Assembly: GCA_002104935.1 (NCBI GenBank)
Contig: MCGT01000006.1
Location: forward strand, 434,001-498,000
Direction: 5' to 3'
Origin: Hesseltinella vesiculosa
Taxonomy: Eukaryota; Mucoromycota; Mucoromycetes; Mucorales; Cunninghamellaceae
Length of the DNA stretch: 64,000 nucleotides
The notes beneath the pieces are model-generated. The model ran no database searches. It was not told where the DNA came from and was given only the letters and a program-made list of their open reading frames with translations. This document shows, piece after piece, positions 22,001 to 38,803 of this stretch (its first letter is position 1; each line of letters starts with the position of its first letter). A program made the translations under genes and the position numbers.

Positions 22001-25000
22001 AGACCATCGCCTCTTTGGAGAAGAAAAACGGCATTGCCGTCGACGAACTTGGTTCCATGCTTCGTCGTTATCAAGACGCCCAGGACCAGATTGAGCAGCT
22101 GCAACAAGAATCGCTCCTGGCCATGCCTGTCAGCACCCCGCACGCTTTGACTTTGGCCACACAGCAAGCATCTACGCCTGCCTCGATCTCCCAAGAAAGC
22201 GACCGCGCTATGCTGTCAGCCTCCTTGGCTGAGCACGGCCAAGGCGGCTTGGAGCAGGGGTTCCTTTTGCACCAAGAAATGGGCCGTGCCAACGACCAGC
22301 ACATGCGCGACTCTATCCAGGAGCTGCAGAACCGGCTAGCTGAACAGCTCGAAGCACACGAATCCCACCTCCATGCCCTCAAGGCAACGATCCAGCAATT
22401 GGAAACCGATGTTGAAGAAGCGACCAATCGGTCACGCATGCTACAACAGCAAGTCGATGACCATGACGACACCATGGAGCGAACCATCCTGCAGCTGGAC
22501 GATGCCCTGACTGCCAAAGACAAACTAGATGACACACTTGCCCAGCTCGAGAGGGACCACGCTGACCTGCTGCAGGAAAAAAATACGTTGGCAGATGATC
22601 TCGATCGATGGCAGAAAGACAAGGCCCCACACGACTCACCTGATGCTTCTGAACACCAACTGCAGGAAGCACATGCCTACATCAAGGCACTTGAAAACGC
22701 AGCCGACGAACATGCACTGCAGATCAAGGAACTCTTGCAGCAGCTGGATGACGCCGATGCCCAGCTCAAGCAGGTTGCTGATGCCCACAACTGCAACTTG
22801 GAGCACCTGACAAACACGCATGACCAGGCCGAAGCCCGGTGGAAGGAGAAGCTGGCCACCGACATGGCTTCCCTGGCAGCCGACCATGAGCGCCAGCTGG
22901 CAAAACTTGCCCAAGACCACGCAGAGCAACTGGAAACACAAGCCGGCGAGCTCGAATGCAAGCTCGAAAACGAATGGCAGGACCGATTCGACTCCTTGAA
23001 CAACCAGTACCAACAGGACATTGAGCAGCTCACCGACCAGCGGGCAGCCGCCAACGGCGACCTGGAAGCGATGTGGGCGGAGCGGCTTACAGCCTCTGCC
23101 GAATCTCACCAGCAAGAAATCCAGCGGCTTTTGGACATGCAGTCGCAGTTGACAGACCAACTCACAAAACAGCACGAAGCACAGCTGGACGAGCTCGCCG
23201 CCAAGACCACCCACGATCTGGACGCTGCATGGACTGCGCGTCTGTCTACCAGCGAGCAAACCCACGAAAGCAACATTGCTGCGCTCACCGACGCCCATCA
23301 GCTTGCTATGGCTGATCTCAAGACCGAGCATCAGCAAGTCCTGGATCTCCTCACGCAGAAGCACAGTCTCTTGTTGGCTGATCATGCCACCCGCACCGCC
23401 AGTGCACTGGACGACCGGGATGTTGCCCACGAAAAGCTGATAAGCGATCTCAAGGCTGCTCACCAGCGTGACGGTGCTGACCTCAAGGACGAGCATCAGA
23501 AAGCATTGGGCCTTCTCACCACGCAGCACAACACCTCAGTGGCCGAGCACAAGACCAGCATTACCAACGAATTAGGTGCTATCCATGCGATGAAGATCGC
23601 CGAGCTCAACGATACCCATCAACGTGCCGTAAACGATCTCAAGAATGAGCACCAACAAAACGTAAATGTCCTTGTCCAGAAGCACGATACCCTCATGGCC
23701 GAGCACACTGCCGCTACCGCCAACGCTGTCAAGGAACAAGAGGCTGCTCACGAAAAGTCAACCAATGAGCTCAAGCATACCCACCAGCAAGTCTTGGATC
23801 TTCTTGCCCAGGAACACAGCGCTTCCCTGGTCGAGCACGAAAAGATGGCTGTCAATGCCGCCAAGGAGCAAGATGCTGCCCACGAAATGAAAATCAACGA
23901 GCTCAAGCACGGGCACCAGCAAGCACTGGACCATCTGACGCAGCAGCACGACGCCTCTTTGACCGCTTGCACTACCGCAGCGGTCAATGCCGCCAAGGAG
24001 CAAAATGCTGCCCATGAAGCTACACTCAACGAGCTTGCTCGTGCCCATCAAGCTTCCGTGGCTGACCTCAAGACTGAGCAACAGAACCTCCAGGAGGCTC
24101 ACCAGCGGGCCATCGTTGATCTCAAGGATGAACACCAGCAAGCCATGCGCCTTCTCATCCAGCAACATGATGCCTCGCTGGCCGAACACACTGCCAGCGC
24201 CGCCAATGCCTCCAATGCTACGCAGGTGTTGGATGCTGCCTGGGCCGAACGTTTGGCCAACCGCGACGAAGCTCACGAAAAATCAATCGGCGGGCTCAAA
24301 GAATTGCATCAATGTGCAATGACTGAACTCAAGGACAAGCACCAGCAAGCGTTGGACATTCTTGTGAAGAGCCATGAAGACTCGCTGACCGAGCATACGG
24401 CCAATGCCACCAACACTGTCAAGGATCTGGAATCCACTCACCAACAATCCATTGATCAGCTCACAGGCGACCATCAGCTTGTCCTCACAGATTTGGACAA
24501 GGAGCACCAGCACGCTGTCGCTGACCTCAAGAAAGAGCACAAGCAAGCTATGGATCGATTGACGGAGGAGCACCATGGGCAATTGGCTGACCAAATTGCC
24601 AAAGCTGCAAATGACCTGGATGCGCAATGGACCGACCGACTGGCAAGCAAGGACCATGCCCATCAGCAGCATATCGATCAGCTAGACAAGGACCATCAGC
24701 GCGCCCTTTCCGATCTCAGGTCAAGTCACGAAAATACCTTGGATGACCTCGATGTGCATCATCGCGAGCTGTTGACAGCGACAAAGCATGGACTCTCTGA
24801 ACAGATGGAAGCCATGGAGAAAAACTATCAACGTGACCTGAACCAAGCCAATGCTACCATGAAGGGTGAGCTGGACGATGCCTACCGCGACATGGCGGAG
24901 TTGGAAGACCTGCTGCAAGAAACCGAAAACAAGCTTGCCGAGGCCAATGCCTTGATGGAAGAAGCAGTCAACGAACGAACCGACTTGGAAAAGGTTCTAG

Positions 25001-25947
25001 AAGAAGCTGTACAGGAAAACGAACAGGCCATGGCCAAACTCTCCAAGCTTGAGGTAAGCTAAAGATGAAGAAGTAGAAAAAAAGGAGTTTGACACTCAGC
25101 TTCCTATATTTCTACTTTGCTAGAATGAATTCAAAGTCTCAGCCGAAGAGAAGAGTTCTCTTTTGGCAACGATTACTGAGCTACAGGTACTGTGAAATAG
25201 TAGGGATGGCCAAAAGCGAGTTTGCTCATGCCTATTTTTTTTTTTTTTTTTTTTGCGTTCTTGCGTAGAAATCGCATGCCCGCACCGAGCCCAAAGAAAC
25301 CCAGGGAGTCCAAGGTGTCAATGGCAATCAGGTGCCATCTGCAAAGGTATGCCACGTCATCCTATGTTATTTTTTAAATACTGCGATCACTGACAGATTC
25401 TTTTTTGTACAACGCATAGGTGCAGGAGCATGATGCAACTGAGCTGCCGATGAAGCCTGACAATGTGGGCATTGTCGAGCAAGAAGGCAAGGTGACCGAG
25501 GACACAGCATACCAAAAGGAGCTGGTGGACCGACTAAAGAATGAAAACCAAGAATTCACAGATCTGATGGCCATCCTGGAGAAGGAGCTGAACAAGGCTA
25601 CCCAAGACGTGGATCGCATGGTGATCGAAATCGAAGACAAGGACAATACCATCGAAGCACAGACGGCAAACCTGGCTACTTTGACTTCCACATTGGCGAT
25701 GACAAAGGATCAGTTGACAGAGATGGAACAGCAGCTCCATGCTTTGGAAAATCGAGACCTTGGCCAAGGCAAGGCGGACGACACATCAGCTGAGCAGCTC
25801 GACCAGATGACCCGCCAAAATCAACAACTCCAGCAAGATTTGCAAAGCGAGACACGAGAAAAGGAAAAGCTGCAACGGCAAGCCAAGATCCTCGAAGATA
25901 AACTTGACCTATTGCTGCAATCCAAGAAGAAGTTCCTTTGCTTTTGA
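19003..25947 (+). CDS. KIF4: Kinesin-4 (KIF4/KIF21-like) motor with very long coiled-coil tail
   Basis: A plus-end type kinesin with an N-terminal motor, roughly 2,100 aa from about ten exons. The start [15 protein letters not shown] leads into [11 protein letters not shown]. Motor landmarks are the P-loop GQTSSGKT (codons from 19534), switch I NEQSSRSH and switch II DLAGSER. The stretches [20 protein letters not shown] and [17 protein letters not shown] resemble KIF4/KIF21 more than other families. A Ser/Pro/Arg-rich insert of about 60 residues splits the motor before [16 protein letters not shown]. After the neck comes about 1,500 residues of almost unbroken coiled coil in one exon (20867-25053), including a His-patterned 11-residue repeat array. 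Three small exons and a final coiled-coil exon follow, ending at 25947. KIF4 proteins bind chromatin and spindle midzone microtubules. No Cys-rich chromatin-binding motif was seen, so the cargo is unknown. Confidence 0.9.
22800..24760 (+). repeat. Coding array of 11-residue (hendecad) units in the kinesin tail
   Basis: The translated tail falls into 11-residue units grouped mostly as 44-mers, for example [44 protein letters not shown]. Histidine is at the fourth place in three of four units per 44-mer. Some groups carry one or two extra 11-mers. The DNA is diverged enough that the array is old, yet the pattern is kept. Confidence 0.8.
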
Positions 25948-28139
25948 TCAGGTCTGCCATGTTTTTGACGTGTCAAATAATAAACTTGCTCTGTATTATT
26001 ATTTACATTTGTCAAGAGTTTAAAAAGAAAATTTGTTTATTTCCAAATAGCCAATCCCTGTTCTTTCTGTCAAGATGAGAACGGATGGGCTTGTCAATTA
26101 GAATTTGGGAACGGGGGGAATCGCATGAGAAAAAAAAAAAAAAAGAAACTTTACGAACTGGGCAATCTCCGAATTGGGGAAACACGTGGTTGTGTAAAGA
26201 AAAAGGGCGCTCACTCCAAACATCAAAACATCATTAGAATGGGTCGGGAACCTTTCTCCTGAACTTATTCGTTTGGCTCATCTGAAACACAACTTGTTCA
26301 ATAACAAAGGAGAGAACAAGGAGCGGGGGAGAAACAGAGGTCAAAAGAAGAAGCCAGGAACGTTCAAATGACAGACGCCAAATAAAAAGGCATCTTCCCA
26401 TCAAAGAAAGGAATTTTCTGGGTTAGGGAATCATTTTCCCACCAGAGCCGTGTCATCATTACGAACCCAGGGATGATCTAAAACCTCCTTATTATTATTA
26501 TTATTATTATTATTATCACCAAAGAGAAAGCGTCTGTGTTCTCACAAGTCTATTTTTTTCAGGAGATCTATTGATCACTTCAAAGATTTGGCGGGCTCCA
26601 CAATAGGCTGCCTGTTTCCAAACTTGTCTGCATGGTGTTTGAATTTGGCCACCAATTTTTATCCAACCTTAAATTTATGTTGTATTGTTTTAGTTCGGTG
26701 ACATCTTATTGGGTACAATCTACGATGAAAATGCGTGTGACGACGATCATATGCTATCAAAAAAAAAAAAAAAGATCATGGAGAAAAAAAGGAGATGAAA
26801 CGGATATCGATAGGCTCATCATCTCTTTGTCCCCATGAAATCAAGGGGGAAAGACATGCAGGTCTTTTTTTTTTTTTTTTTTGCAGTATTCTGTTCTTGT
26901 AAAGTCAGATGATGGTCAATGCGTATGATGATGTATGGTCGGAGCCCATAAATTAAGGTTGAACGGTATGAAGTAAAAAGGCAGAATGTGATGGAAACGG
27001 TCAAGAGCCTTGTTCTGTTAAACGCCAACAATTTAAAAGCCAGACCAAAGTTGTTCTTTGATGGGCAACCATTTTTTAATCAAGCCATGAAAGCGTACGT
27101 CTTTGGTTAGTCATCTCATCCAACCCGTTTCTGTCAACCTGCTTTTTTTTTTTTTTTTTTTTTTGTCAATACCAGTTTTGTCAGTTTGCCTCGTTAGTAA
27201 AAAGGTAATCACCACGTTTCCTTTTTTTCTCTCGCCCCTCTCTATTCCGTGAGCCTCCCTTTTTAGAGTTGCTCCTGAAAAAAAGGCTACGCTTTTATTT
27301 TCTCGCAGCACTGCCATTCAGTTTAATTGTTTCAGCCTTTTTTTTTTTTTTCCACTTGAGATGAAAATGGAGTGCTCCTTGGATAAAAAAAGAGGCGTCC
27401 AAAAATAGGTTGATTGACTTTTTCTTTCCATTCAACCGAGGATGGTTCATGCGACAGCACGTTCGCGGAGCTTTAAATGCATATGCATGAACCTGTCACT
27501 GATCATTGATCCAAGAAAAAAAGAAGCATGCAAAGAATGGCAATCACGATTTTATCATGGTAATGCCTTGTGCTTAGCTAACCAATGAGAATTAAAAACG
27601 GGATTCTTTTGCAAAAGGAGGAACTATACCGAGGTTAGGTAAAAAAGTGTCTTTGCAAAGCATTTTGAGTGGGATTTGCCCTGGCTATACCATTTAAGGA
27701 GCTTGGCTACCTCCTATTGTTTAAAAGCTACTTTTTATTTGGAGCTGGTTTTCAACGTCCAAGTTTCTATGGGATAACACAAGCTGGTCATGAGTCACCA
27801 TCATAGAAAAAAAGGGGGGAACGCAGGGAAACAAAAAAGACAACATCAATAGCATCTTGACACAAAAATAACGTACACGGGGGATGAAAAAAAAATATTG
27901 CACGTCTGGTGATCTGAATTGTCTTAAAATGACAGGTTCCTTGGCTTCAAGAATGATTGCACAGCACCCAGTACAACAAAGAGAACTTAAAAAAAACGAG
28001 ATACAATCCCAAAATGGCAAGTCCGTCCCCAATGTTATAAAATATGCCCGTTTTTTTTTATGTGGGTTTCTTTTTCTTTTTCAATTTTTTTTTATTTTCT
28101 TATTTTACACAGAGTCCTCTTTTTTTTATTTATTATTTG
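25948..28139. other. 2.2-kb intergenic region, no gene seen
   Basis: Kinesin 3' UTR signals (AATAATAAAC near 25977) lie at the left. The rest is AT-rich with many homopolymer runs (A14 near 26132, T18 near 26866, T21 near 27143, T12 near 27338) and an ATT microsatellite. Open frames are short, lack start context and have no recognisable domains. The right end is the promoter of the homeobox gene. Confidence 0.4.
26489..26516. repeat. (TTA)n microsatellite
   Basis: About nine uninterrupted TTA/ATT units in intergenic sequence; a plain trinucleotide repeat. Confidence 0.9.
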
Positions 28140-29198
28140 ATGCCAATCGATCCAATGGTAAGTTGCCCCACACCGTCTCTTTTTTAAAATACTGACTGGA
28201 CTATGGTTCTAGGGACGAGTCTTTAACCCAGTCATTGTCTATCATGAAAGCCATAGCCGCTTGAGCCAACCTGCACATCACAAAGTCAAGTTGGAAGAAT
28301 ACAAGGAAAAGGTCAAGTCAATGATGGAGTACAATGCAAAACTCTGGATTGATTGTGACAACGAAGGTAAGCAACGTTTTCAGAAAAGAAAAAAAAAATA
28401 CGGCTCTCAATGTGGGAAATTCGAATAAAGTAACCTGACCCATTTTTTCCCACCTACTTTTTTTGACAGACATCAATGTATCCCCCAGCACCAGCACGAC
28501 CTCCTCGTCATCTGCCAGCTCATGTGATAGCATTGATACGATCGACAAGGTTCAGGAACAGCATGTGGAGCCACTGATCATTGGATCTTATCAGCCCTGG
28601 GCTGAAAAACACACTCTCCAGCAAGCCGTGCCACACCCTGCAGCCATGGGTCTCAAATCCTTGAACTACAACACCACTGCTTCGTCTCCGCCTTTGATCG
28701 CCGCCCTTTCAAGTCTTACCGGTCCCAAAAAACGACGCCGAGGCAACCTCCCCAAAGATGTCACCGAATTCTTGAAACGATGGCTGGTCCAACACAAGAA
28801 GCATCCTTACCCCTCGGAAAAAGAAAAGCTCGAGCTCGCTCACCACACTGGCCTGACCGTCAATCAAATTAGCAACTGGTTCATTAATGCACGTCGACGT
28901 ATCCTGCAGCCGATGTTGGAATCAGAGGGCCTCCAGGCCCACCTCTTGGCTTACAGCAACCAACCTCACCACACCAACCATCTCCTTCAACGCTCTCCCC
29001 CCTTGCCCACCATGGACCAGCGCAAACAGCGACAAGCTGAGCTCTTCTCCTATCAAGCCATGGCTGGTAAAGACCATTGATCAACCAACTCCCCAAAACT
29101 CACCCGGTTCTTTCATTTTGACAGATGACACTAGCCATTGGGCTTTTGCCAGAAAAAAGTTATCTATGAATGACCATTACACTGTCCCCATTCGATAA
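28140..29198 (+). CDS. TALE-class homeodomain transcription factor
   Basis: Four exons. The first is 18 nt long (MPIDPM). The second encodes GRVFNPVIVYHESHSR and a charged helix up to LWIDCDNE. The third has a Ser-rich linker and a homeodomain of the three-amino-acid-loop (TALE) class: PKKRRRGNLPKDVTEFLKRW, the loop HKKHPYPSEKEK, then recognition helix VNQISNWFINARRR. The short last exon ends HYTVPIR at 29198. The PYP loop and the Ile of the WFINARRR helix are diagnostic for TALE proteins (Meis/Pbx/TGIF, and fungal Cup9/Tos8 types). The predicted role is nuclear, sequence-specific DNA binding around TGAC/TGTC cores; targets are unknown. The N-terminal RVFNPVIVYHES segment has no name known to me and may be a conserved partner-binding piece. 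Confidence 0.9.
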
Positions 29199-30425
29199 AT
29201 GTCTATTGCCCCATTCCACACTTCAATATCATACCCCTCTCGTTCATTTACCACTCAGATTCCTTCCCCAATGTTTTACTGTATGTTATGATTTCTATGT
29301 GCATTTTTTTGTTTATTCTGATTTGATCAATATACCTATTTATCCCCACGCCTTTTTTTTTTTTTTTGAACCCTCGGAATGTCAGTTTTCATTTCTTTTC
29401 TGTATGATGATATGATAATTAAATGTTGAATGATAGTTTTTGATGCATTTTTTTTTTTTTTTTGGAAAACAAGTTTCCGTTTTCTCCTTTTACAAATGCA
29501 GGACGTCAGGTGGATCTGTCTTTTTTTTTTTTTTTTTTTTTTTTTCCAATGTCACACAGGAACAGGCTGCGACCAGTTTTGTCATCAATACAATTTTTTT
29601 TGCTTCTTCCACAACTGCTTGGAATCAACCCTGTTCAGCCTGCGCTTGTTGAACGGTAAAAGCAGCAAGAAAAAATAAAGAACGACTCGAGGTGCTGGTT
29701 GATTTCCTCCCCAGGTGTATTTATGCACGTTTCTTCCTCATATGACAACATTGGGAAAAATTTTCAAGAGGATGAGCAGCATCGATCCCACAGCCACCCC
29801 CTTTTTCTCACAGAGCAAAAAACAAAGGTTACAAGTCCCTGAAGTAGTGATTGTCACATGCTAGGTCCCTGGAAATGAGTCCCACCAGTCAACTCCATGA
29901 CAAAACCACCAAATTTGTTACTTTTGTGATCAGTCACTAAAACTGTTTGGAACATTGCCATCTTCTCTCTAGGCGGTCTGTGCGTGTCATTTCTTCTTCC
30001 ACCATCTTCACCACCACCGTGGACTCCTTTCCAAAAACAAGAATGCCCGCTGCACGGGGTAACTATCGATCTTTGCCATCTTCTTCTCTTATTCAATTGA
30101 GAAGGTCGATTGCTCACAGGGCTGCTCTTGCCATGCACAGCATTCCAAGTGCAAGCTGTTCCTGTTGAAATAAAAATGTATGGAAAGATTTTGCGAACTT
30201 AACGGCAGGTCAGCAATCTCAAAAAAAACCTCCCACATCCAGTCCACCCATCGCACGTGGCGTGACGATTGGGCACCCTTCATTTTTTTTTCTGTTCAAA
30301 AGAAAATGAAATCCATGGCAGTAGAGTTAAAATGATTTGAGGGAGGCTTCCACAATGGTCGTCTTCCTCTTTTATTTTTTCAGAAAAAAATGATGGAATG
30401 CTGGACACTGGCCTGAAAAGTTGGC
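29199..30425. other. Convergent intergenic region, no gene seen
   Basis: About 1.2 kb between the stop codons of the homeobox gene and SEC8. It has several T runs (up to 24 T near 29521-29545). AATTAAATG near 29418 may serve polyadenylation of the homeobox gene. A CACGTG lies near 30255. No coding potential was recognised. Confidence 0.4.
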
Positions 30426-35322
<4,897 letters not shown>

Positions 35323-35676
35323 AGTAGAGAAATAAACGTGTGCAATGCAAAATAAATCAGAAAAAAGAAGTCGAGAAACGAAAAAGACCGGCGTGATTTT
35401 TTTTTTTCGAAGCACCTGGCTATAACACTCTTTCACCACACAGACCTGCAAAAATAAAAAATGCCGTCCCTGACACTTTTTTCATCACATGGGAAAAGTC
35501 CAAACCAAGTTTGGGAACATCATGAAACGTGTTTGCATTCAATAAATGTATGGACTTCTCTGCTGGAAGGGCCCGCTTCCGCGGTATCCCCTTAAAAATG
35601 AAGAACTCTCGACTTTTCTTTTTTTTTTTTCCTCGTACTTTTTTCTTTTTCTTTTTTGTTTATTCCCCTCTGTCAC
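35323..35676. promoter_or_regulatory. Bidirectional promoter SEC8 / NTE1
   Basis: These 354 bases lie between two start codons. They contain T runs near 35395-35407 and 35621-35631 and a pyrimidine-rich leader just upstream of NTE1. No clear factor site was recognised. It must drive both genes. Confidence 0.5.
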
Positions 35677-38600
35677 ATGGATAGCCAGCATGCGGACAAC
35701 ATCACGACAGCCATTCAAACGATGAAAACAGACACGTCTGTCCAGGCATCGTCGTCGCTTTTGGCTCGAGTGGTCGGCTTTGTTCCTTCATTACTGCTAC
35801 GCATTGCCGGCTTTGCTACGATTACGATTCCCTTGTCTTTTTACCACATCCTGACCTGGTCCTTCACTGTGCACCTGAACTTCTCATCTCTGGTGTTTGG
35901 CATTGCATTACTACTGGTCGGCACTTACCTGGTGGTTCGCTATCGCTTCCTGACAAAATACTCCCGCCTCAAGTCGCAGAGTCCCCAAAAACAAGCATCG
36001 TCCTTTGATCTACATCCCGATGCTGGTGAAGATGCCGGTTACTTCAAACCAAACATCAAGAACTATCCAGATGAGTTCTTATCGGCCTTTCTGTCCAGTA
36101 TCAAGATTTTTGGCTATCTGGAAGAACCCGTGTTTCATGAATTGGCCCGCCATCTCCAAACCAAGAAATTACTGGCAGGTGATACTCTATTTAGAACACC
36201 AGAGCAAGAGCGGTCCTTTTACATTGTGGTCGATGGCCACGTGCAAATGTTTGTCAAACCGGACACCGCTGAAACCTCCTTTGACGACCCTGATCATTCC
36301 GATGAAGATTCCATAGGCGACCTGTCTTCCGACGACGGCTCAGATGACAGCTTGTCCGACGCCCCACCGCTAGCCTCTTCCTCGGCCTCGCTCAACAACT
36401 CCAAGCGATGGGCAAATCACCGCTCCCGACGCTCCAATGACAAATTCAAAGAGTACACCCTGATCAATGAAGTCGGCCAAGGCGGTACCCTGTCCAGCCT
36501 CTTCACCATCCTCTCCATCTTCCGCGAATCCTTCAACCGCAGCGAGCAAAAGTCCAAGGCCCGAAAGCGCTCCATGTGGCAGAAGATCGCCCACCGGTCA
36601 TCTCACCAACACCCCTCGTCCTTGCTTACCCCCGAAATGCAACGCACCACTTCGTCTGCCGATGAATGGCGTCATGTGTTTCCCAACCTCGAAAACCAAA
36701 CCAGCGACCCCCTGCACAACACCTCCAGCAACTCGTCCGTTGCAAACTCGGATGTCCTGGACCAGCCCAGCCCCACTCACCAGTTGGCTCCCCAGCCTCA
36801 GCTTCGTCATCGCCATGCTTCTGTTGGCGCCACCACGCCCGTCTCCCCCAAATTTCGCATAGCGAAAGGTAACAAAACATGCAGCTAGCAAGCAAACCTG
36901 CTCACCCATTTTTTTTTCTTTTGCTCTGGACCAGATGCGTTTGATGGCGAACCACTCTACAATGAATTGAATGAAATCACCCCACCCGCTGTCGTTCCTG
37001 AAGCACCCTTGCATCCTCCCAACATCATGTCACCATTGACCCATCGCCGCCCCTACCGATCCGTCCACCCAAACATCATTGCCCGAGCCACGGTCGACAC
37101 CACCTTGGCCGTCATTCCTGAAGAAGCTTTCCATAAACTGTCCGCCAAGTTTCCACGCGCAGCTGCCCATATTGTGCAGGTGATCCTGACCCGTTTCCAG
37201 CGGGTCACCTTGATGACCAGCCACCGGTACCTGGGTCTGACGTCGGAGCTCCTGCAGCTGGAAAAACTGGCCAACGACTCGGTCAGCGAACGTGTCGACT
37301 CCCCCTTTTGTGTCCTGCCCGGGAATGACTTTCCCCTGGATGCGTTGGATCGCCTACGCAATAAATTCAGCAGCGACGGTTCCAGCTCGCCCGACACATC
37401 AGCGTCCCACTCCTCCCAACAAGCTAGCAGCAAGAGAGAATCGACCGCCACCTCGCCTAGCGACAGCACCGGCCCCAACGTGCTCCAGGCAATGGGTATT
37501 CTCGCAGCTTCGCCTTCGCTACGCCACCACCGCCACCAGATGCCCGCGCTGCCTTCGCCATCGCTCGTATCTGGACTGCTGACACCAGGCAACCCGTCTG
37601 CCATCGACACCGCAGCCATCACCAGCTCGACCTCCACAGATTTGCGCCACCGCCACCAACGTCAGCAGCACTACAACTCCAAGGTTGCCAGCACCGACGA
37701 CTACTCGGTCGACGACGATTTGCTGCTGCGCACCTCCGTGACTCGCTGCTTGTCCAAGGCGCTCGGCATCAAGCCCCCGACTGACCTTGACTCTCCCTCC
37801 GTTGCTGCCACGACAGGCGCACCACTGCTGTCGGCAGACGCCACCCACCCCGCATTCCGCCGCGCCCCTTCGTCCTCGCAAACCACGCTGCCTTCCTGGG
37901 ACGGCTCCTCAGACACCGCTTATTCCCGCTACATGTACCCGATGGACTTGTTCTCACACTCTGGCGCATCGACCCTGGACGCCGCCACGCCTGCGATGTC
38001 GACTGTCGATACTATGAAGTATGAAGACGACCTGGACACGCTGTCAGTGATCTCCTCTGCTCATTCCGGTGCCGACTCGGTCCTAGGTGGCGACCGCCGC
38101 CACAGCTCCGAGTACATCTCACCCGACGAAATCATGATTCTGTATTTCCCTCAAGGCGCCATGCTGATCAAGGAACGCGAGCAAGTCAATGGCCTGTTTT
38201 TTGTGATTGACGGTCAAGTCGAGGCCTCCATGACACCTGCCGAAGGCGAACAAGGCAACTCGCCGGTGCTTCATCCCGTCGATGCCGCCGACGGCTCGCC
38301 AGCCAAAGCTGCCCGCAAAAAGAAACGACGCCACCGTAGTTACATCTTTGACCGGCCAGCGGAAACGGTGAAGCAGCGATTGGATGCCCACCAGCCAGAA
38401 TCGGACCCCACATTGTCACCTCGCGCTGCCCCTGTCTCCTCTGGTCCAGCCTTGTTTTCCTCGCGTACAACCATCACCAACCAAACCGTGGCGTCCGAAG
38501 CGCCGGCCGGCCGTCAGTCCAACCGCGAGAAAGCCACGCAAGGCCGCAAGCAGCAGGTCAAAAAGCCTCACTTCCGCGTCGGCCCTGGTGGGCTGATTGG

Positions 38601-38770
38601 CTACCTCGATGCCTTGACAGGCCACCCAAGTTTCGTGGCCGTGCGCGCAAAGACAAACACTTATGTTGGCTTCCTTCCCAAGAAAACCCTGGACCGCATC
38701 ATCGAAAAGAACCCCATCGTCATGATGAAGCTGGCCAAGCAATTGGTCGATTCCCTTAGTCCTCTGCGTA

Positions 38771-38803
<33 letters not shown>

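Noticed and set aside
22636..23529. 297-aa minus-strand frame within the kinesin tail, and similar ones nearby
   Set aside because: These are antisense shadows of the repetitive coiled-coil exon; the Leu/Val-rich content mirrors Gln/Glu/His codons.
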